From contig OY992838.1 of assembly GCA_963921425.1 (NCBI GenBank), forward strand, positions 20,873,861-20,937,860: 64,000 nt of DNA, given 5' to 3'. Below the pieces are notes generated by a model, which worked only from the letters and a program-made list of their open reading frames with translations, was not told the origin of the DNA and did no database searches. The position numbers and the translations under genes were made by a program. Every line of letters starts with the position of its first letter. The first letter of the stretch is position 1. Below, one piece after another: positions 33,688-46,515 of this stretch. The stretch comes from Dryas octopetala. Lineage: Eukaryota > Streptophyta > Magnoliopsida > Rosales > Rosaceae.

Positions 33688-36073
33688 TCCCTACTTCCCT
33701 CCCTCCCTCTCTCTCTCTATCATATCTATTCACACACATGTGCGTACACACACACCTTGTGCAACTGATTTCCACTCTAGACGGGACCATTTGCAAGTTC
33801 AATCCCTTGAACCATGCAATCCGAAGGTGGTGTTTTTTGCTTCATCATCTGCTTGGTATAACACTCTTGTGGTCAAGAACTGCACCATATGGAACACAAT
33901 TATTGCTGATCCGTTTGTCTCTGCAAGAATACGGGAAGATGATTGACCATTTAGTAATACAGTTCTTAGCTTCTTGAAAAAGGACCTACTTAACTCACTC
34001 AAATGAAGTCAGAAATACTTTCCTCATAATAAAATGAATATGTAATTTTGATTGAAGTCGATCTAACAGCATGTTAAGCAGTTGACTTGAATTAACTTTT
34101 TATCCAGAACCGACTATTTTTGCATGGTGGCTCTTGATTTATATTTTTTGGACTTTCAGTTGGGCTGCAGCTTCTGGCCAGCTTTCGCTCAATGCAATGA
34201 TTCTCCCAGCTGCTCTATATTTTTGGCAAATACCTCATTTTATGGCCCTTGCATACTTGTGCCGCAATGACTATGCCGCTGGAGGGTATGGATGTTCTGT
34301 TATTTGAATTTCTGATGTGTGAAAGTATTGGTGATCCTCTTTATGTCATCAGTTCTTTCAAGGTCTTACTTTAACCATTATGCATCAATGGGATGGATCC
34401 ACCTATTGTATTGGGAAATTGTTTCAGAATGGGAGTTTGTATTCCTGCCTTTGGCTTCATGATTGATATCTGTTCATTGCAAGAATTACTCAATATCCAT
34501 TATGCCCTATGTGTTCAAGGTAGATACAATTATATATTCATAATACAAGAATGTTACCTATTCCTAACATTTTCAGAGTGATGGCATGAGTAATCTGTTT
34601 TGTGATCCACTTCTTTTTCCCCCTTTCAAATGATTAAGATGGGATTTTGAGAACTCGTAATCAAGTTGATTGTCTAGATAGATAATCTAAGGGGCAGGTG
34701 GAATGCTTGTATGTGTGTGAATGTCTGTAGTCACTTGGTTTGTTTAGCGCCTTCCCTTCTAATTTTTTTTTTTAATTTGTTGTATATTCAGGTTTAGGAT
34801 GTTCTCTCTTGCTGATGCTTCTGGTAAGAGAACAGCCTCAGTAGCTTTAAGGAATTGCGCATACCTGATCCCTCTGGGGTTCTTGGCCTATGATTGTGAG
34901 TCAAAAGATTCCCAAATAGAATATTACTCTTGTTTTTTTTATCCTGTTTCCTTTCAAGTTTTATTTGTATTTTTTATTTCTATCATTGCTAGTCCTCTTG
35001 TAAAGTTACTTGAGCGGTTTTTTTTTCCTTTCTCATTTTAACCAGTTTTCCATCATTTCGGTATCAACATTGGTATGCATTAAACTGAAATAACACAGGC
35101 ACGGACACATGCGTGCACACGTGAGTACAAACACACTTAAAATTTGTCAGAACCAAGAAATGCTATCTTATTTTTGTTATAAAATAGATTGTTATTAAAT
35201 TTTTTTGCCCTATATCGTTTGTTTTCCAGATTGAATTTGAGGGTTTACCTACATTCGCATGTTTCCTAGATTTACTCTTGGGTGGCCGTAACAAAGGTTA
35301 CTAGTTACATTTGTTATTGATGGTTTTGGTTGATTTGATGTGTCATTTTTTTACTTGTAGAATCTAGATTGATTTATTAATTTGTGGTTCCTTGCACCAG
35401 TTACCAATTATGTTACTGTTGGGACAATACTTTGTCTTCCTAGTACTTGTACAAGTGGTTGATTTATTAGATGCCATTTTATTATTTGTGCCAATCTTCT
35501 TTGTTGTAGAATGACTAAAATGAACCAAATATAAATTGGGTCTACCAGCCCTTGTGGTAATAGGATCTTAAAATAAATTGGCAAATTTATGAACATGGAT
35601 GCATAGGATGTTAATCTTGAGTTCACTAAGAACTGATTGAGGATAATTCAATGTTGGGCTTTACATCTTATTTGACCAATTTCATCTCTCCTTTGTCTGC
35701 AGGGGGCATGACTTCTGGATGGTTTGTTCTTGAATCTACTGCTCTTACTCTAGCAATAAGTGCAACAGCATTTTCATTCTATCGAGACCGTACCACCCTT
35801 AAAGCTAGGAGGATGTTTCACGCCAGCCTTCTTTATCTTCCTGTATTTATGTCAGGAATTCTGCTTCACCGTCTCTCTGATAATCAACAATGCCTTGTTG
35901 AAGATAATTCAGAGACTAGTATTGAGCTTTTATCGTCCTCACAAGATGGAAATGTCAACCGGAAGAACAGTTTGAGGCATTCCACAGTTGGCACACAAGT
36001 GCGCCCACCTGTGTCATATGCCTCTGTTGCACCATTTCCTTTTCTTCCAGTTCCTTCATATGCCTCTTCATGA
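30646..36073 (+). CDS. COX10: Protoheme IX farnesyltransferase, mitochondrial (heme O synthase)
   Basis: Seven exons join to a 434-residue protein: 30,646-30,947, 31,499-31,628, 32,848-32,985, 33,122-33,255, 34,160-34,285, 34,792-34,895 and 35,703-36,073. Every junction is GT-AG, and the total of 1,305 nt is in frame. The enzyme (UbiA prenyltransferase family) adds a farnesyl group to heme b to give heme O, the precursor of heme A for cytochrome c oxidase, in the mitochondrial inner membrane. The Ser/Arg-rich N-terminus (MWRNSLSFSSK) looks like a mitochondrial targeting peptide. Conserved blocks include SMLVVATSGTG and AGTMMVAASANSLNQ in exon 2, DAKMKRTWQRPLPSGR in exon 3 (prenyl-diphosphate site), YTPLKQIHPVNTWVGA in exon 4, WQIPHFMALAYLCRNDYAAG in exon 5 and FYRDRT in exon 7. 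No stop or frameshift is present. It is the only clearly intact gene in the window and the only one on its strand apart from mobile DNA. Confidence 0.97.
33256..34159. other. COX10 intron 4, with CT microsatellite
   Basis: A (CT)n run occupies about 33,648-33,720, followed by CA repeats. 33,780-33,960 has a more coding-like composition with 60-79-codon ORFs in both directions, but none resembles a known protein. Confidence 0.6.
34425..34560. repeat. Segment of COX10 intron 5 duplicated beside TNL4
   Basis: TTGTTTCAGAATGGGAGTTT through ATTCATAATACAAGAATGTT is repeated at about 56,362-56,496 with only scattered differences. It lies within the intron (34,286-34,791) and does not disturb splicing signals. 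Confidence 0.85.
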
Positions 36074-36944
36074 TATTTTTTCTGAGTCCCTTGATTTGTA
36101 CAATGAAAGGTCAAAAGCCTGCCCAATAATGTATTTTTGTGGCAAATGCAATGTCCATTTGCCTAGGTAAACCCTTCCGTAAAAAAGCAAAAGCATGCAA
36201 TTTCTTGCAGATGCGATGTATTTTTTTTTGCAAATGTCTGTGTTTCAAGTGTCGAGGTTTTGGTACTTCAGACTCGGAATGTATTGTTGATTTGAAGTAT
36301 GAAAAGGGCTGATTATAGAGGAGCAGTTGAATCGTCATCATCATCTTATTAACGTGATTGGTCATAACAATAACATTGTAAGTTTGTAACAGAATAATGC
36401 ATTAGTCTTATTTTTTAATAATTGCAAAATTGTAAAAAGAAAGAAAAGAAACAATTATTTCCTATTGAATTCCATGTCTCACCTGAGATGAGAGGAAAGG
36501 CCGGTATTACTTGAATCCTGAACCTAACATTTAAATATTTAATCCTACAGAGGTTAACGATCCTTGTAAAAGCTTTCTTTATCAGTATCTAGGAGTGTTA
36601 GGGTTTTCTCTAACGATCCTTGTGTGAGTTGCTTGAGAAACCTTACCAGTGAACTATCAAGGCTATATTTGGCCTGCTCCGATACTTTGCAACTCTTTCC
36701 AGAGATTCCTAGGCTCAATGTTCCTTCTCATACTTGATTACTTGAGCTCCGGCGATATGCGGCTCAATGAATTCGATATGATCTAGATCTGGCTCAAATA
36801 CTTACTATGAGAATGTAAGAAATTTTCTTGAACCTCACAAGCCTAGAAAGTGTATTTTCTCCAAGAATTATGTTGCCATAAGAGTCTTGTTCACCAACCA
36901 TACAGGCTGCAACCAGGATTGTTTTGTATTCTCTTATCTCTCAT
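36074..36944. other. COX10 3' flank
   Basis: This holds the COX10 3' untranslated region and downstream DNA. No further gene is seen before the PPR remnant. Confidence 0.6.
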
Positions 36945-37930
36945 CACTTATCTAACCTGTGAAGATCCTTCCCACTCCTTCACACATGCAAATATGTTAG
37001 ACAACTGTACGTAAGCACCTGAGTTTTCAGAATCAAGCTCAATGATTCGCTCTGCCGTCATTTTCTTCCCAAGATCCCTGTGTTCATGAGCCACACAACC
37101 TCTCAAAATTGATGACAATATGCTTGTGTCTGCCTTATAAGGCATCTCTTCAACTACATTTATTGCTTAATTCCTCGAAGCCAACCAGCTTGTGAGAAAA
37201 GATCAATCATACAAGGCTAGTGTTCAATGCCTGAATCAAATATGATAGTCATATTTCTTCTTAGAGAACAATTTGCTTCCTTCTTCAACCAACTCACAAT
37301 GATCACAGGTAGACAAATCCCTGTAAATGTAATTTCATTGGGTTCCATGACCATTTGTTTGCATAACCAATTAACATAGAATTCCAAACGACTTCATTAG
37401 ACTTGATCATTCTGTCAAACAATTTCATTATAATCAAACCCAATGATGGTAGCTCTGGCAAAAATCTGTTCACCATATTCAAGCGAGGATATCGTAGCAC
37501 ATGATTACATGAACTGAGCACACTAGCCATATCCAACTTGTCCATTCTCAAGTCCAGCTTATGCATCTGCCTGAAAAGATCTAATGCTTGAATTGGACAG
37601 CCATTTTGACTAAGGCATAAGGTGATCATAGAATTAAGCAAGATTGTGTACGTCAAAGGCTCTGAGCTCACTAAATAATAGGCAAGCATCATTAGGACTT
37701 CAACACTTGGAGTATGCATCAAGACTAGCACTAGCAACTTTGCAGGCATGTGTGTGCATTTGTTCGGCGTGTTTGAGGATGCCTGAGATACTCATGGCAC
37801 TTACTTGCAAGCGTAAATGAATTTCCAAGAACACCATTAGTCAGCATTTCATTGAACAGAAGTAATGCTCCAATGTTTTCATTATTGCTAAAAATCAATG
37901 AATTCCATAACGCAACATCTTGTTAACTTT
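36945..37930 (-). pseudogene. Pentatricopeptide-repeat (PPR) protein pseudogene, C-terminal part
   Basis: Several minus-strand frames show PPR-like pieces. About 37,930-37,770 gives NNENIGALLLFNEMLTNGV. 37,680-37,470 gives MITLCLSQNGCPIQALDLFRQM and SVLSSCN. 37,410-37,330 gives NEVVWNSMLIGYA. 37,145-36,950 gives SILSSILRGCVAHEHRDLGK followed by NSGAYVQLSNIFA, which resembles the E domain that ends many plant PPR editing factors. The pieces are in different frames and separated by stops. PPR proteins bind organellar RNA; this copy is dead. Confidence 0.75.
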
Positions 37931-37956
37931 CTGTATCGAAACCTTTTCTTGATTTG

Positions 37957-38232
37957 GTCTATGTGGTTTCAAAACTCTGCATTTAGCCCTAGTGGTTTAT
38001 ATTTTTTACAATTTTAAGACATTTTATAACCAACATGAAATTTTTTCTCAAATTTTAACTAATAACTTGTTTAAACTCACAAGTTTTACTCAAAATGACA
38101 AAAAATCATGTATGTAACCTTCAATTTGATTTTTAAAACAAAATTAAAAATTTGAGTTTGTTAAAATTGTCCTCATATTGCAAATAATATAAAACATAGG
38201 AACCAAATGTAGAGTTTTGAACTACACAGACT
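37957..38232. mobile_element. MITE-like inverted repeat element
   Basis: GTCTATGTGGTTTCAAAACT at the left pairs with the reverse complement at the right (AGTTTTGAACTACACAGAC), with about 38-bp arms carrying several mismatches. The centre is AT-rich, with no ORF. Confidence 0.7.
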
Positions 38233-38585
38233 AAAAACATTTTTTTCCCTTTCACTTTTATTAATTCAAAATTGAACTCCTCTTCCCAATATCATTTGAT
38301 AAAAGAAAAATAAAATTTTCATTTCTAAAAAATAAAATAAAAACATTATTTGACAAAGGACAACCATTGGGTTATCATGAAACTTTACAATAAGGCTCTG
38401 AATTTTGACGTCCATCTCACTTTACTGCCTAAAATAAAAATTGTGTCAATTTATCACCTGAATTAAAAATTTGTTACAATGTATTAGCTCGGGCTCATTC
38501 CATCTAAACTTCTGTTCAAAAATATGCAAATACTCTGTCATTATTCCTTAATTGTCATTGTATTTTTTTTTTTTTTCATTTTTTT

Positions 38586-39953
38586 CTAATATAGAAAAGG
38601 ATTGAAAAGCATGTTCACTTTAGCGGTTAAGATTTTTATGAAATTGCATCCTAAATCCTCTGAAATGCTAACATTGCTCTCTACCTCTGACTCATATACC
38701 AAACGGAACGCACACTTCTTTATTTCCCCCACTCCCACAACAACATTGCCTGTCCGCCAGCTCTCGAACACAAATGAATATTCAAGCTGATGGTAGATAT
38801 CGTGCAACATTTTATGAAAATATCTATAAGGCACATAGCATAACCAGAGATGAGCGCGCATGGAGTATTCCACTTTAAAACCAAAGCGAAGCCGTACTCC
38901 ATTGTCATTGAGAATGCACACAAGGATAACATCTAAAAAAGGCTGGTGTATTTCATGGAATTCATAAACAACACACATCGCAAATCCCATCAACTTATCA
39001 CTTAACCAACCTGGATGCAGCTCTAAACTTACTGAAGATCCCACACTTTGATGATTGAACCACTCTGGAATTTCATTTCCAGGAGCAGTAAAATTGAATA
39101 TTCCCCTTTTACCATAACCAGGTTTGTCATCCTGTACCGAAAAACCACAATGTTAAGAGACCTAGAGAGAGAGAGAGAGAGAGAGCACCTGAAGGTAATG
39201 CATTAGGGATGGAAGTGCCATAATCTCAAAGCCTGATCGCGCCAAATTCCTTTGTTGTATTGGATCGGACAAGTTTTCCAATGATATACAGTTAGAAACA
39301 TTAAGAAATAGACAATTGGATGGAAGGCCTGGCAATGCTTGAAGCCTGGGGCAATACTCCAAGATAAGAAATTCAAGTCTAGAAAGTTGACACATGCTGG
39401 GTAGGCTAACAAATTGGTTTCCGCTTAGATTTAAACTTCTTAATGAGAACAAGCAGCTGAGATCATCGGGGATTGCTCCTTCCAAGAGATTGCAGTCACT
39501 TAGATCCAGGTCTGTTAAAGAATTAAAACCAGATAATGAAGCCAACCACAAAGGTGCCGGAACCAGACTTCTTTTTTGAAATAAATGAAAAGGGTTGAAG
39601 ATCATATTCCAAGATTTAGGTGATTGTCCTTTACATCCACGAAAATATAATTTTTTACGGTTTCTAAAACTACCAATAGACGAAGGCAGCTCTCTTATAG
39701 CAGTTCCACTCACATCAAGTACCTCCAAACACTCTGCATGGCCCAAGCCATTCGGCAGTTTTTCAAGCTTTGAGCAATTAGAAAGATTAAGAACTTTGAG
39801 AGATTTTAAGTAGCATACGCTGGTCGGAAGACACACAAGATCTTTGCAATCTTTCAAGTTCATCAAAGTAAGTCCTTCAAGCATTCCAATAGAAGAAGGT
39901 AGTTCTCTTATGACCATTCCACTAACATCCAGCTCCTCCAAACACTCTAGATA
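38586..39953 (-). pseudogene. TNL2, 3' part: LRR exon remainder and C-JID exon
   Basis: The LRR exon (39,953-39,189) reads CLEELDVSGMVIRELPSSIG through leucine-rich repeats to LMHYLQ and ends CAG|GTGCTC. The last exon (39,131-38,586) starts DDKPGYGKRGIFNF, continues APGNEIPEWFNHQSVGSS and is the post-LRR (C-JID) domain typical of TNLs; it ends NPFLY. Splicing is in phase. The intron contains a GA microsatellite. The 5' side of the LRR exon is cut at 39,954 by an insert starting with a CACTA terminus. A 284-codon ORF to 40,016 borrows its ATG from that insert and is chimeric. The rest of the gene resumes at 42,729 with a 295-bp overlap. Confidence 0.88.
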
Positions 39954-42728
39954 CACTACAACAATAACAAGCAAAGGCAACCAATTTTTTTTGGTAGGCA
40001 TAGAGGCAACTGCCACTTTTGTTAGTTTGTAATGTCCCTTGCCACACTGCAGTCACCATATATCATGTTGGAGGTTGGTGTTGGGGTGGCAAGGGATCTA
40101 AGGCCACCCACATGTAAGCATGGTGGAAGCTTCTGCCAAAACCTGCAGTGTCAGTCTGACAGGTCCGGTCCTCACCAATGCTGCAGTTAGTGGGTTTCAC
40201 TTGTTCACCATCTCTATTGGGGTTGCTAAATTGGTGGACGATTGATATTATTAATTAATGTCATGCCATGGTTTCTTCTACTATCTTCTTAACAGTGGGT
40301 ATGAATGCTCACTAATAACAACCATTGCTTACTGCACTCCCACCTTATTGGTATTAGTTTTTGATTTGGTTTCAGAAATTAAATATCCTCCACCATGCAA
40401 GAACTTTGGTGACTATTTATATGAGATTGAGAATGCATTTTCCCACCAAAACGATTGCTGCAGTGGGATTGAATGTACTGCAGTGTACAATTAATCTTTC
40501 ATTTGCAACAATCCGAATATGCATTTTTCAGTTCTAGATGCTTGCAATTGCTGTTACACCATATTATTCATAAAATGTGGAAAGCCTACACTAATATTGG
40601 AGCAAGCATGCTTAACTTTCAGTCCAGCAATCCCATTAATAGGAGGGGTATGTAGCAAAACCTCAATGCCATATCAGAAAAATAAAAAACCAAATAATTG
40701 ACGACTCAAGTTACACAGCTGAACCCACACAGCCTTTCTTCATTGATGCAAATACGACTTGCTATATACATTGAAATTGCATGTTTAATTCAAGTAGCGG
40801 TTCAAGTGCATAGTTACAACCATTCTAATTAATTACCCCATACTTTTCACAATTTCTAAAACAGAATGAAACTTAGATACCAAAAACAACAAAAGGATAA
40901 TCACTAGCTGCGTAACACTTAGTCATATGATCCCAACAGAATATCCACACTTCCAAACTTGGTGATATATATCATAGTCTAAACCATAATATAACCCACC
41001 AAGTTTATAGTTCTATCACAAAAGCTGTTCAAAATACCAGCAGTATATTACTCAAAACAACAAAAAGTATTCTTACTGGCAGCCATGATTTCTTTTGCTA
41101 TGTCGATCAGTTGTGTTGTGACCTTCCAACCCCGCTTCTTGAAGCGCCTGCATCTCCCGCAGCACCATCCTCTGCTCCCATGTCATTCCTAGCATGCTGT
41201 TGCGCCAACTGTTGGGGACCAGCCAGTCCTACTCTAGAAAATGGCGTAATCACATCTGTCATCTGTGGAAGGTGGAAGGAATTTGTGCCAGTCTGAACTG
41301 GGGGCAGTGGGGGTGCCAAGTATGGAGTGTTGCCGGTGCTTGTGCCAATGTTGCCCCTTAAGTAGCTGTCTACAGCTGTGGTAAGCCTCCCATTCAAGTT
41401 GAAATCCATGTGGGACTGCTGCCTTTGAATGTTCAATATCTCTTGAGTGTTTACCATTGCAATCATCTCCAATTCAACCCGATATTGCTCTAGATCACTG
41501 CCAAATAGGATTTCTATTATGAAAAAAAGTGATGTAGGACAAGAAAAGGTTTTGAAGAATGAAGACCGGACCGCCCCATTGAGGTCCGGTCCTCCAGAAC
41601 CTCCCCTAGTGAAAATAGAGCTCAAGTGTAATTTTTCCTGCTGAAGGTCCGGTCTTCCAAAGAGAGGTCTGGACCTCCCTGCATGAAATCTCCATTTCAA
41701 GCTGCGTCGTCTCTGGAGGTCCGAATCTCCCAAGAAACGTCCGGACCTCTCTTCGTGCAAATTCCATTTCACTGCTGCTACCTTCACTGGAGGTCCGGTC
41801 CTCCAGTGTAGGGTCCGGACCTTCTTCCTTCATAATTTTGGCTCTCTGTTTTTTTTCTTTTCCTTTCTTGAGCCAAATATGCCTAACTTGGTGATCTGAA
41901 GCTTTTTCTCCTTATATATATATTTATTGCTTAGGGAGATTAATTAAACGTCTTATATCTTTGAGTTAAAGTTCTCTAATGTGTTGCTTCTTAATATATT
42001 CTAGAGCGAAGACAAATTATTGAAGACATACAATCAATTAATCTTCAGAATATGTCATAAGTGCAGGGAATATGTCATACCTTACAATGTAAAGCTTCAC
42101 AACCTATTCACAAAAGCCAGGATGATTTCCAGCTCCATTCCCTCCTTCACTTCAGCTTCAGGTCGACAAAGAAAGATTTCATTACTTGATCATTGAGAAC
42201 TTATGCGCTACCTGCTCTTTTCTCTGGTTTAACCAAATACAGTTGGTTTCCCAGTCAAAATCTGAGCTCACTAGGTGCTTTCGGGCTTTGATCTCCCTTC
42301 TGATCTATCCGTAAATCAAAGTGTGCTTTTTCCATCTCTTGCTTAGCTTGGATCTGCGCTTAATGGCTGGCTCTCCTCAGTACCAATGTGTAGAGCAGTA
42401 GAGCAGTAGATGCAGATGATATTCTCTCTGCAAAGTCTCTTGAGTGTAGCAGTAGGTCTACCTGCTTCGCTGCAGCATTGTGAATGCTCTGCTAAATATC
42501 TTAAACACTTTATGGAGGATTTCCTTACTGTATATAGTATCCCTTGAAGCCTGTCAGCAGCCACAAGTAGTTGACACCTTATCAAGTCAGTCATGGGTAA
42601 CTGTGATTCCAACCTACTAGGCACCATTAGGAGGGAAAATATTGAGCATGGGTGGGATATGGGTTTTTAAGTTTGTCTCACTGACTGGACTTGCAGCTCT
42701 CTGACTGGACTCACTGACTGGTCTTTAA
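39954..42728. mobile_element. 2,775-bp insert in TNL2 with a CACTA left terminus and no matching right terminus
   Basis: The insert begins CACTACAACAATAACAAGC, a typical CACTA end, immediately after the LRR codons. It contains GGTCCGGTCCTC-type motifs (about 40,163 and 41,570-41,830) like those of the 21,257 element, and an En/Spm-type transposase fragment. The other end (42,660-42,728) is made of short CTGACTGG iterations and has no reverse-complement terminus. 40,260-41,100 and 41,840-42,650 show nothing I recognise. The insert is flanked by a 295-bp direct duplication of TNL2 sequence. Confidence 0.75.
41107..41510 (-). pseudogene. En/Spm-type transposase C-terminal fragment
   Basis: A minus-strand frame gives DLEQYRVELEMIAMV, then MDFNLNGRLTTAVDSYLRGN and a Pro/Gly/Asn-rich tail ending at 41,107. 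The shape matches 22,316-22,790. Upstream in the same open frame (41,787-41,520) the residues come from GGTCCGG repeats and are not protein-like. No catalytic domain is present. Confidence 0.55.
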
Positions 42729-44979
42729 GGTTTCTAAAACTACCAATAGACGAAGGCAGCTCTCTTATAGCAGTTCCACTCACATCAAGTACCTCCAAAC
42801 ACTCTGCATGGCCCAAGCCATTCGGCAGTTTTTCAAGCTTTGAGCAATTAGAAAGATTAAGAACTTTGAGAGATTTTAAGCAGCATACGCTGGTCGGAAG
42901 ACACACAAGATCTTTGCAATCTTTCAAGTTCATCAAAGTAAGTCCTTCAAGCATTCCAATAGAAGAAGGTAGTTCTTTTATGACCATTCCACTAACATCC
43001 AGCTCCTCCAAACACTCTAGATAGCCCAACTCTTCTGGCTGTTTTTTAAGCTTTGAACAACCAGAAAGATTAAGAACATTGAGAGACCTTAAGCCATATA
43101 CACTGTTGGGAAAACGCACGAGGTTTCTGCAATCTTTCAAGTTCAGAAAAGTAAGTCTTTCAAGCACTTCAATTGATTCATCAACCTCACACAATCTTGT
43201 ACAACCTTCAAGAATAAGAACCTCAAGATCTGGCATACTTCTAAAGTTTGGGGTATTGACAAGATCCAGAGAGTGACTGAGGTTAATGATTTTTAAATTG
43301 TATAAAGGCTGTCAAGTAAAAGCATAGAAAATTAGCTTCCATGATTTAACTACTTCTATAGGAAACAAAAGATTAAATAACAGGATACGTACCTTTATTC
43401 CCATCTGAAAATTTTTAATGCAACTATTACACAAGTTAAGCTCGAACAGCTTCTCTGGGTTGAAATGTGATGGGAAAGATTTTAAAGGATATCCGACCCA
43501 TTCAAAAATCCTTAAACTATTGGGAAGATATTCAAGCTCATTAGAGAGATTCACATTCTTAATCTTGAGGTATCTCAGTTTGTTCATCATTGAAAAGGCA
43601 CTCGCGTCCACATTTACTCCTGGCTCATCCGTTGATTGCAAAACTATGCCTTCTACTATTTCTGTACCCTATTAAACAAGAATATAGAATAGTGAAGGTC
43701 ATAACTCAAGAAAAAGGGTTAGTATAGTACCTTAATTGTTACATAATATATTAACAAATAACAACTTATTCTTGTACTTAAATCTCTTACAGTATTTTTG
43801 CTTAAGACATAATTGGCATCTTCACAAAGCCACAACCTACTGCGCCTGCCTAGCTCATTAGGAGATTCTCAAATGACAATTTCCCGACCCATTTCTTGTA
43901 GAGAATCATGCATCCATATAGCCTTTCATCCAAAACAGTTAGGAGAGATCTCTCGATAAGGATGTTTATTCCAATAATTGCAGAAAGATCGCAAGCACTT
44001 AGTATTTTTATTACTCGATCTCTGTTCTCTCCGTTAAAGAAACATGCAATGTCAAGGAATATTTTCTTCTCTTCCCCATCTAGACCATCATAACTAATCT
44101 TAAGTATGTCAAAAATTTCCGAGTTACAAACTTTTCCTAGTTTTCTCAATGCACAATTCCATTCACTTAGACCTCTCCCATGCAAAAAAGATCCCAAGAC
44201 TTCAAGAGTTAATGGAAGACCTTGGGCATAACTCACAACACGATTTGACAGATCAAAATAATTTTGTTCTGGGTAATCTTTGTTAAAGGCATTCCAACTA
44301 AACAGCTTAAGTGCATCATCACAATTTAGTCCCTCAACCTTCAATCTTCTCTCCACTCCATGTCTGACTAACAAATGCTCATTTCTAGTTGTAATGACTA
44401 CTCTACTCCCAGGACCAAATCACGTTTTATTTCCAGCCAAATATTTTAAATGGTCCAGATCGTTGATATCATCCAGAATGAGAAGAACCTTTTTGTGACG
44501 TAAAATCCTGCTTATTATTGTGGCTCCTTGATGAAAGTTCGATATGTCATCCTTTTTCCTCCATACCCCAGAAAGAAGTTGCTTTTGTAGGTTAACTAGA
44601 CCACTTTTCTCAACCATATTTCTAACATCGGTGACAAGGAAACTACATTCAAATTTACTAGAGATTCTCTCGTACACAAATCTGGCAGTAGTTGTCTTGC
44701 CAATCCCGCCCATCCCCCATATTCCAATAAAACGAACATCAGTCTCCCCTGCACCTAAATGCAAATTTATTGGTTTCAATCTTGATTCAATTCCTACCAA
44801 ATTCTCCAAAGAACTAAATAATGTAGGTTGCAATTTTGTCCATATAACTTCAACAATATCTTTGATGAGCTTTGACTCGTACCTACAATAAAATAGATAA
44901 GAACAAAAATTAAGCATGTTATTTGTATGAAATATTAATTAAATGCACAAAGAAACAAAATGTAGAGATATATATATAT

Positions 44980-45010
<31 letters not shown>

Positions 45011-45354
45011 CAGGCCCCTTCAAGTGTGAGATCCCACATTTAGTGTTAAATGTGGGATGAGACGGATGGGCCCACTCCATGTAGTTTTTCAACAATCCAA
45101 ACCATCTATTTTTGAGGACTCTATTAATAGATCATCCTTGCAAAAATTTAGTCAAATCGAAAATCATTTGCCTATCTAACTTTGATCAAACAAATAGACA
45201 ATTTTTTATTTGGTTAATTTTTTGCAAAGAGGAACTATGGATAGAGGCCTAAAAAATAGATGGTTCGGATTGTTGAAAAACTACATAGAGTGGGCCCATC
45301 ATCCTCATCCCATATTTAACACTAAATGTGGGATCTCACACTTGAAGCTCCCTG
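45011..45354. mobile_element. MITE, family A (about 344 bp)
   Basis: Ends CAGGCCCCTTCAAGTGTGAG and the reverse complement of CAGGGAGCTTCAAGTG, with arms longer than 100 bp, sit in a TA microsatellite. The family recurs at 46,675-47,366, 49,901-50,210 and, in eroded form, about 45,820-46,497. Confidence 0.85.
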
Positions 45355-45370
45355 TATATATATATATATA

Positions 45371-45755
45371 CAGAGTAATGATCACCCGCTCACCATAGAG
45401 TGGGGAATTCCCCGCTCACTTAACCACCCGCTCACCACAGAGCGGGGAATTCAATGATCGGGACCGTTTATTTTTTAGATCCATCTTTAAGGGTCATCCT
45501 TGTAAAAAATCAGCCAAATCGATAATTGTTTGGTCCTCCAAACTTTGCAGACAAATACAATTCATCAGATAATGTTGAAATGATGTTGACAGTAATACAC
45601 TGGCTAAACAGTTTCCGATTTGGCTGATTTTTTGCAAAAGGTGATCTTTGAATGATGCTCTAAAATATAGACGGTTCCGATCATTGAAATTCGTTGCTGA
45701 GTGGTTAGGTGAGCGGGGAATTCTCCGCTCTATGGTGAACGAGTGATCATTTATG
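45371..45755. mobile_element. MITE, family B (385 bp)
   Basis: The left end reads AATGATCACCCGCTCACCAT; the right end is its near reverse complement. GCGGGGAATT words lie in both arms. The internal TGATCGGGACCG pairs with CGGTTCCGATCA. It is flanked by TA repeats. No ORF. Confidence 0.85.
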
Positions 45756-46050
45756 TATATATATATATATAACCGTCTATTTTTTAGTCATCTATTCATA
45801 TATATGTATATATATATATATACGGTTTTATCGAAGATAGACTGTTTTATCAAAAATAGACGGTTTTATCGAAAATATTTGGTTCGTCTATTTGTTTGAT
45901 CGAAGTTAGATAGGAATATGATTTCCAATTTGGCTAATTTTTTGTAAGAATGATTTATATATAAATAGATGACTAAAAAATAGACGTTCGGATTGTTGAA
46001 AACCTACATTGAGTGGGCTCATCCGCCTCATCCCACATTTAACACTAAGT

Positions 46051-46462
46051 GAGGTGTATTGTATATAGATTTTAAAAGACTTTTGTGGAGTTTAAAAGCC
46101 ATGTGGTATTCAATTAAGACTTTTAAAAACTTTTAAAAAGTCTGTAAAAGTCTATGTGTATTCAAATAAGAATTTTAAGAAGTCTATAAAATTCATATGG
46201 TATTCAATTAAGACTTTTTAAGTCTATGTGTATTTAAAAAGTCATTGAGTTTTATGGAATTCATTTAATGATGGATTTTTAAAGACTTTTTATAGGTATT
46301 TTAAAGTCATTATAAATCTGACCTCTCCCCTTCGGATTTCTAAGGATTTCTATAGATTATGTGGAACTCTGTAAAACTCTGTGAAAATCTATAAATTATG
46401 CAAAGTCTGTCACTTAAAAAAAGTCTACAAAAGTCTTTATAAATCTATATACACTACACCTC
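46051..46462. mobile_element. MITE, family C, nested in a family A copy
   Basis: GAGGTGTATTGTATATAGAT at the left pairs with the reverse complement ending CTACACCTC at the right. The interior has AGACTTTTAAAA-type iterations. Family A sequence (AACACTAAGT; GTAAATGCGGGATCCCAC) continues on both sides. Confidence 0.75.
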
Positions 46463-46515
46463 CGTAAATGCGGGATCCCACACCTGAAGGGGCCTGTGTA
46501 TATATATATATATAT

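Noticed and set aside
39162..40016. 284-codon ORF as an independent LRR gene
   Set aside because: Its first residues are encoded by the CACTA terminus; the LRR part is the interrupted TNL2 exon.
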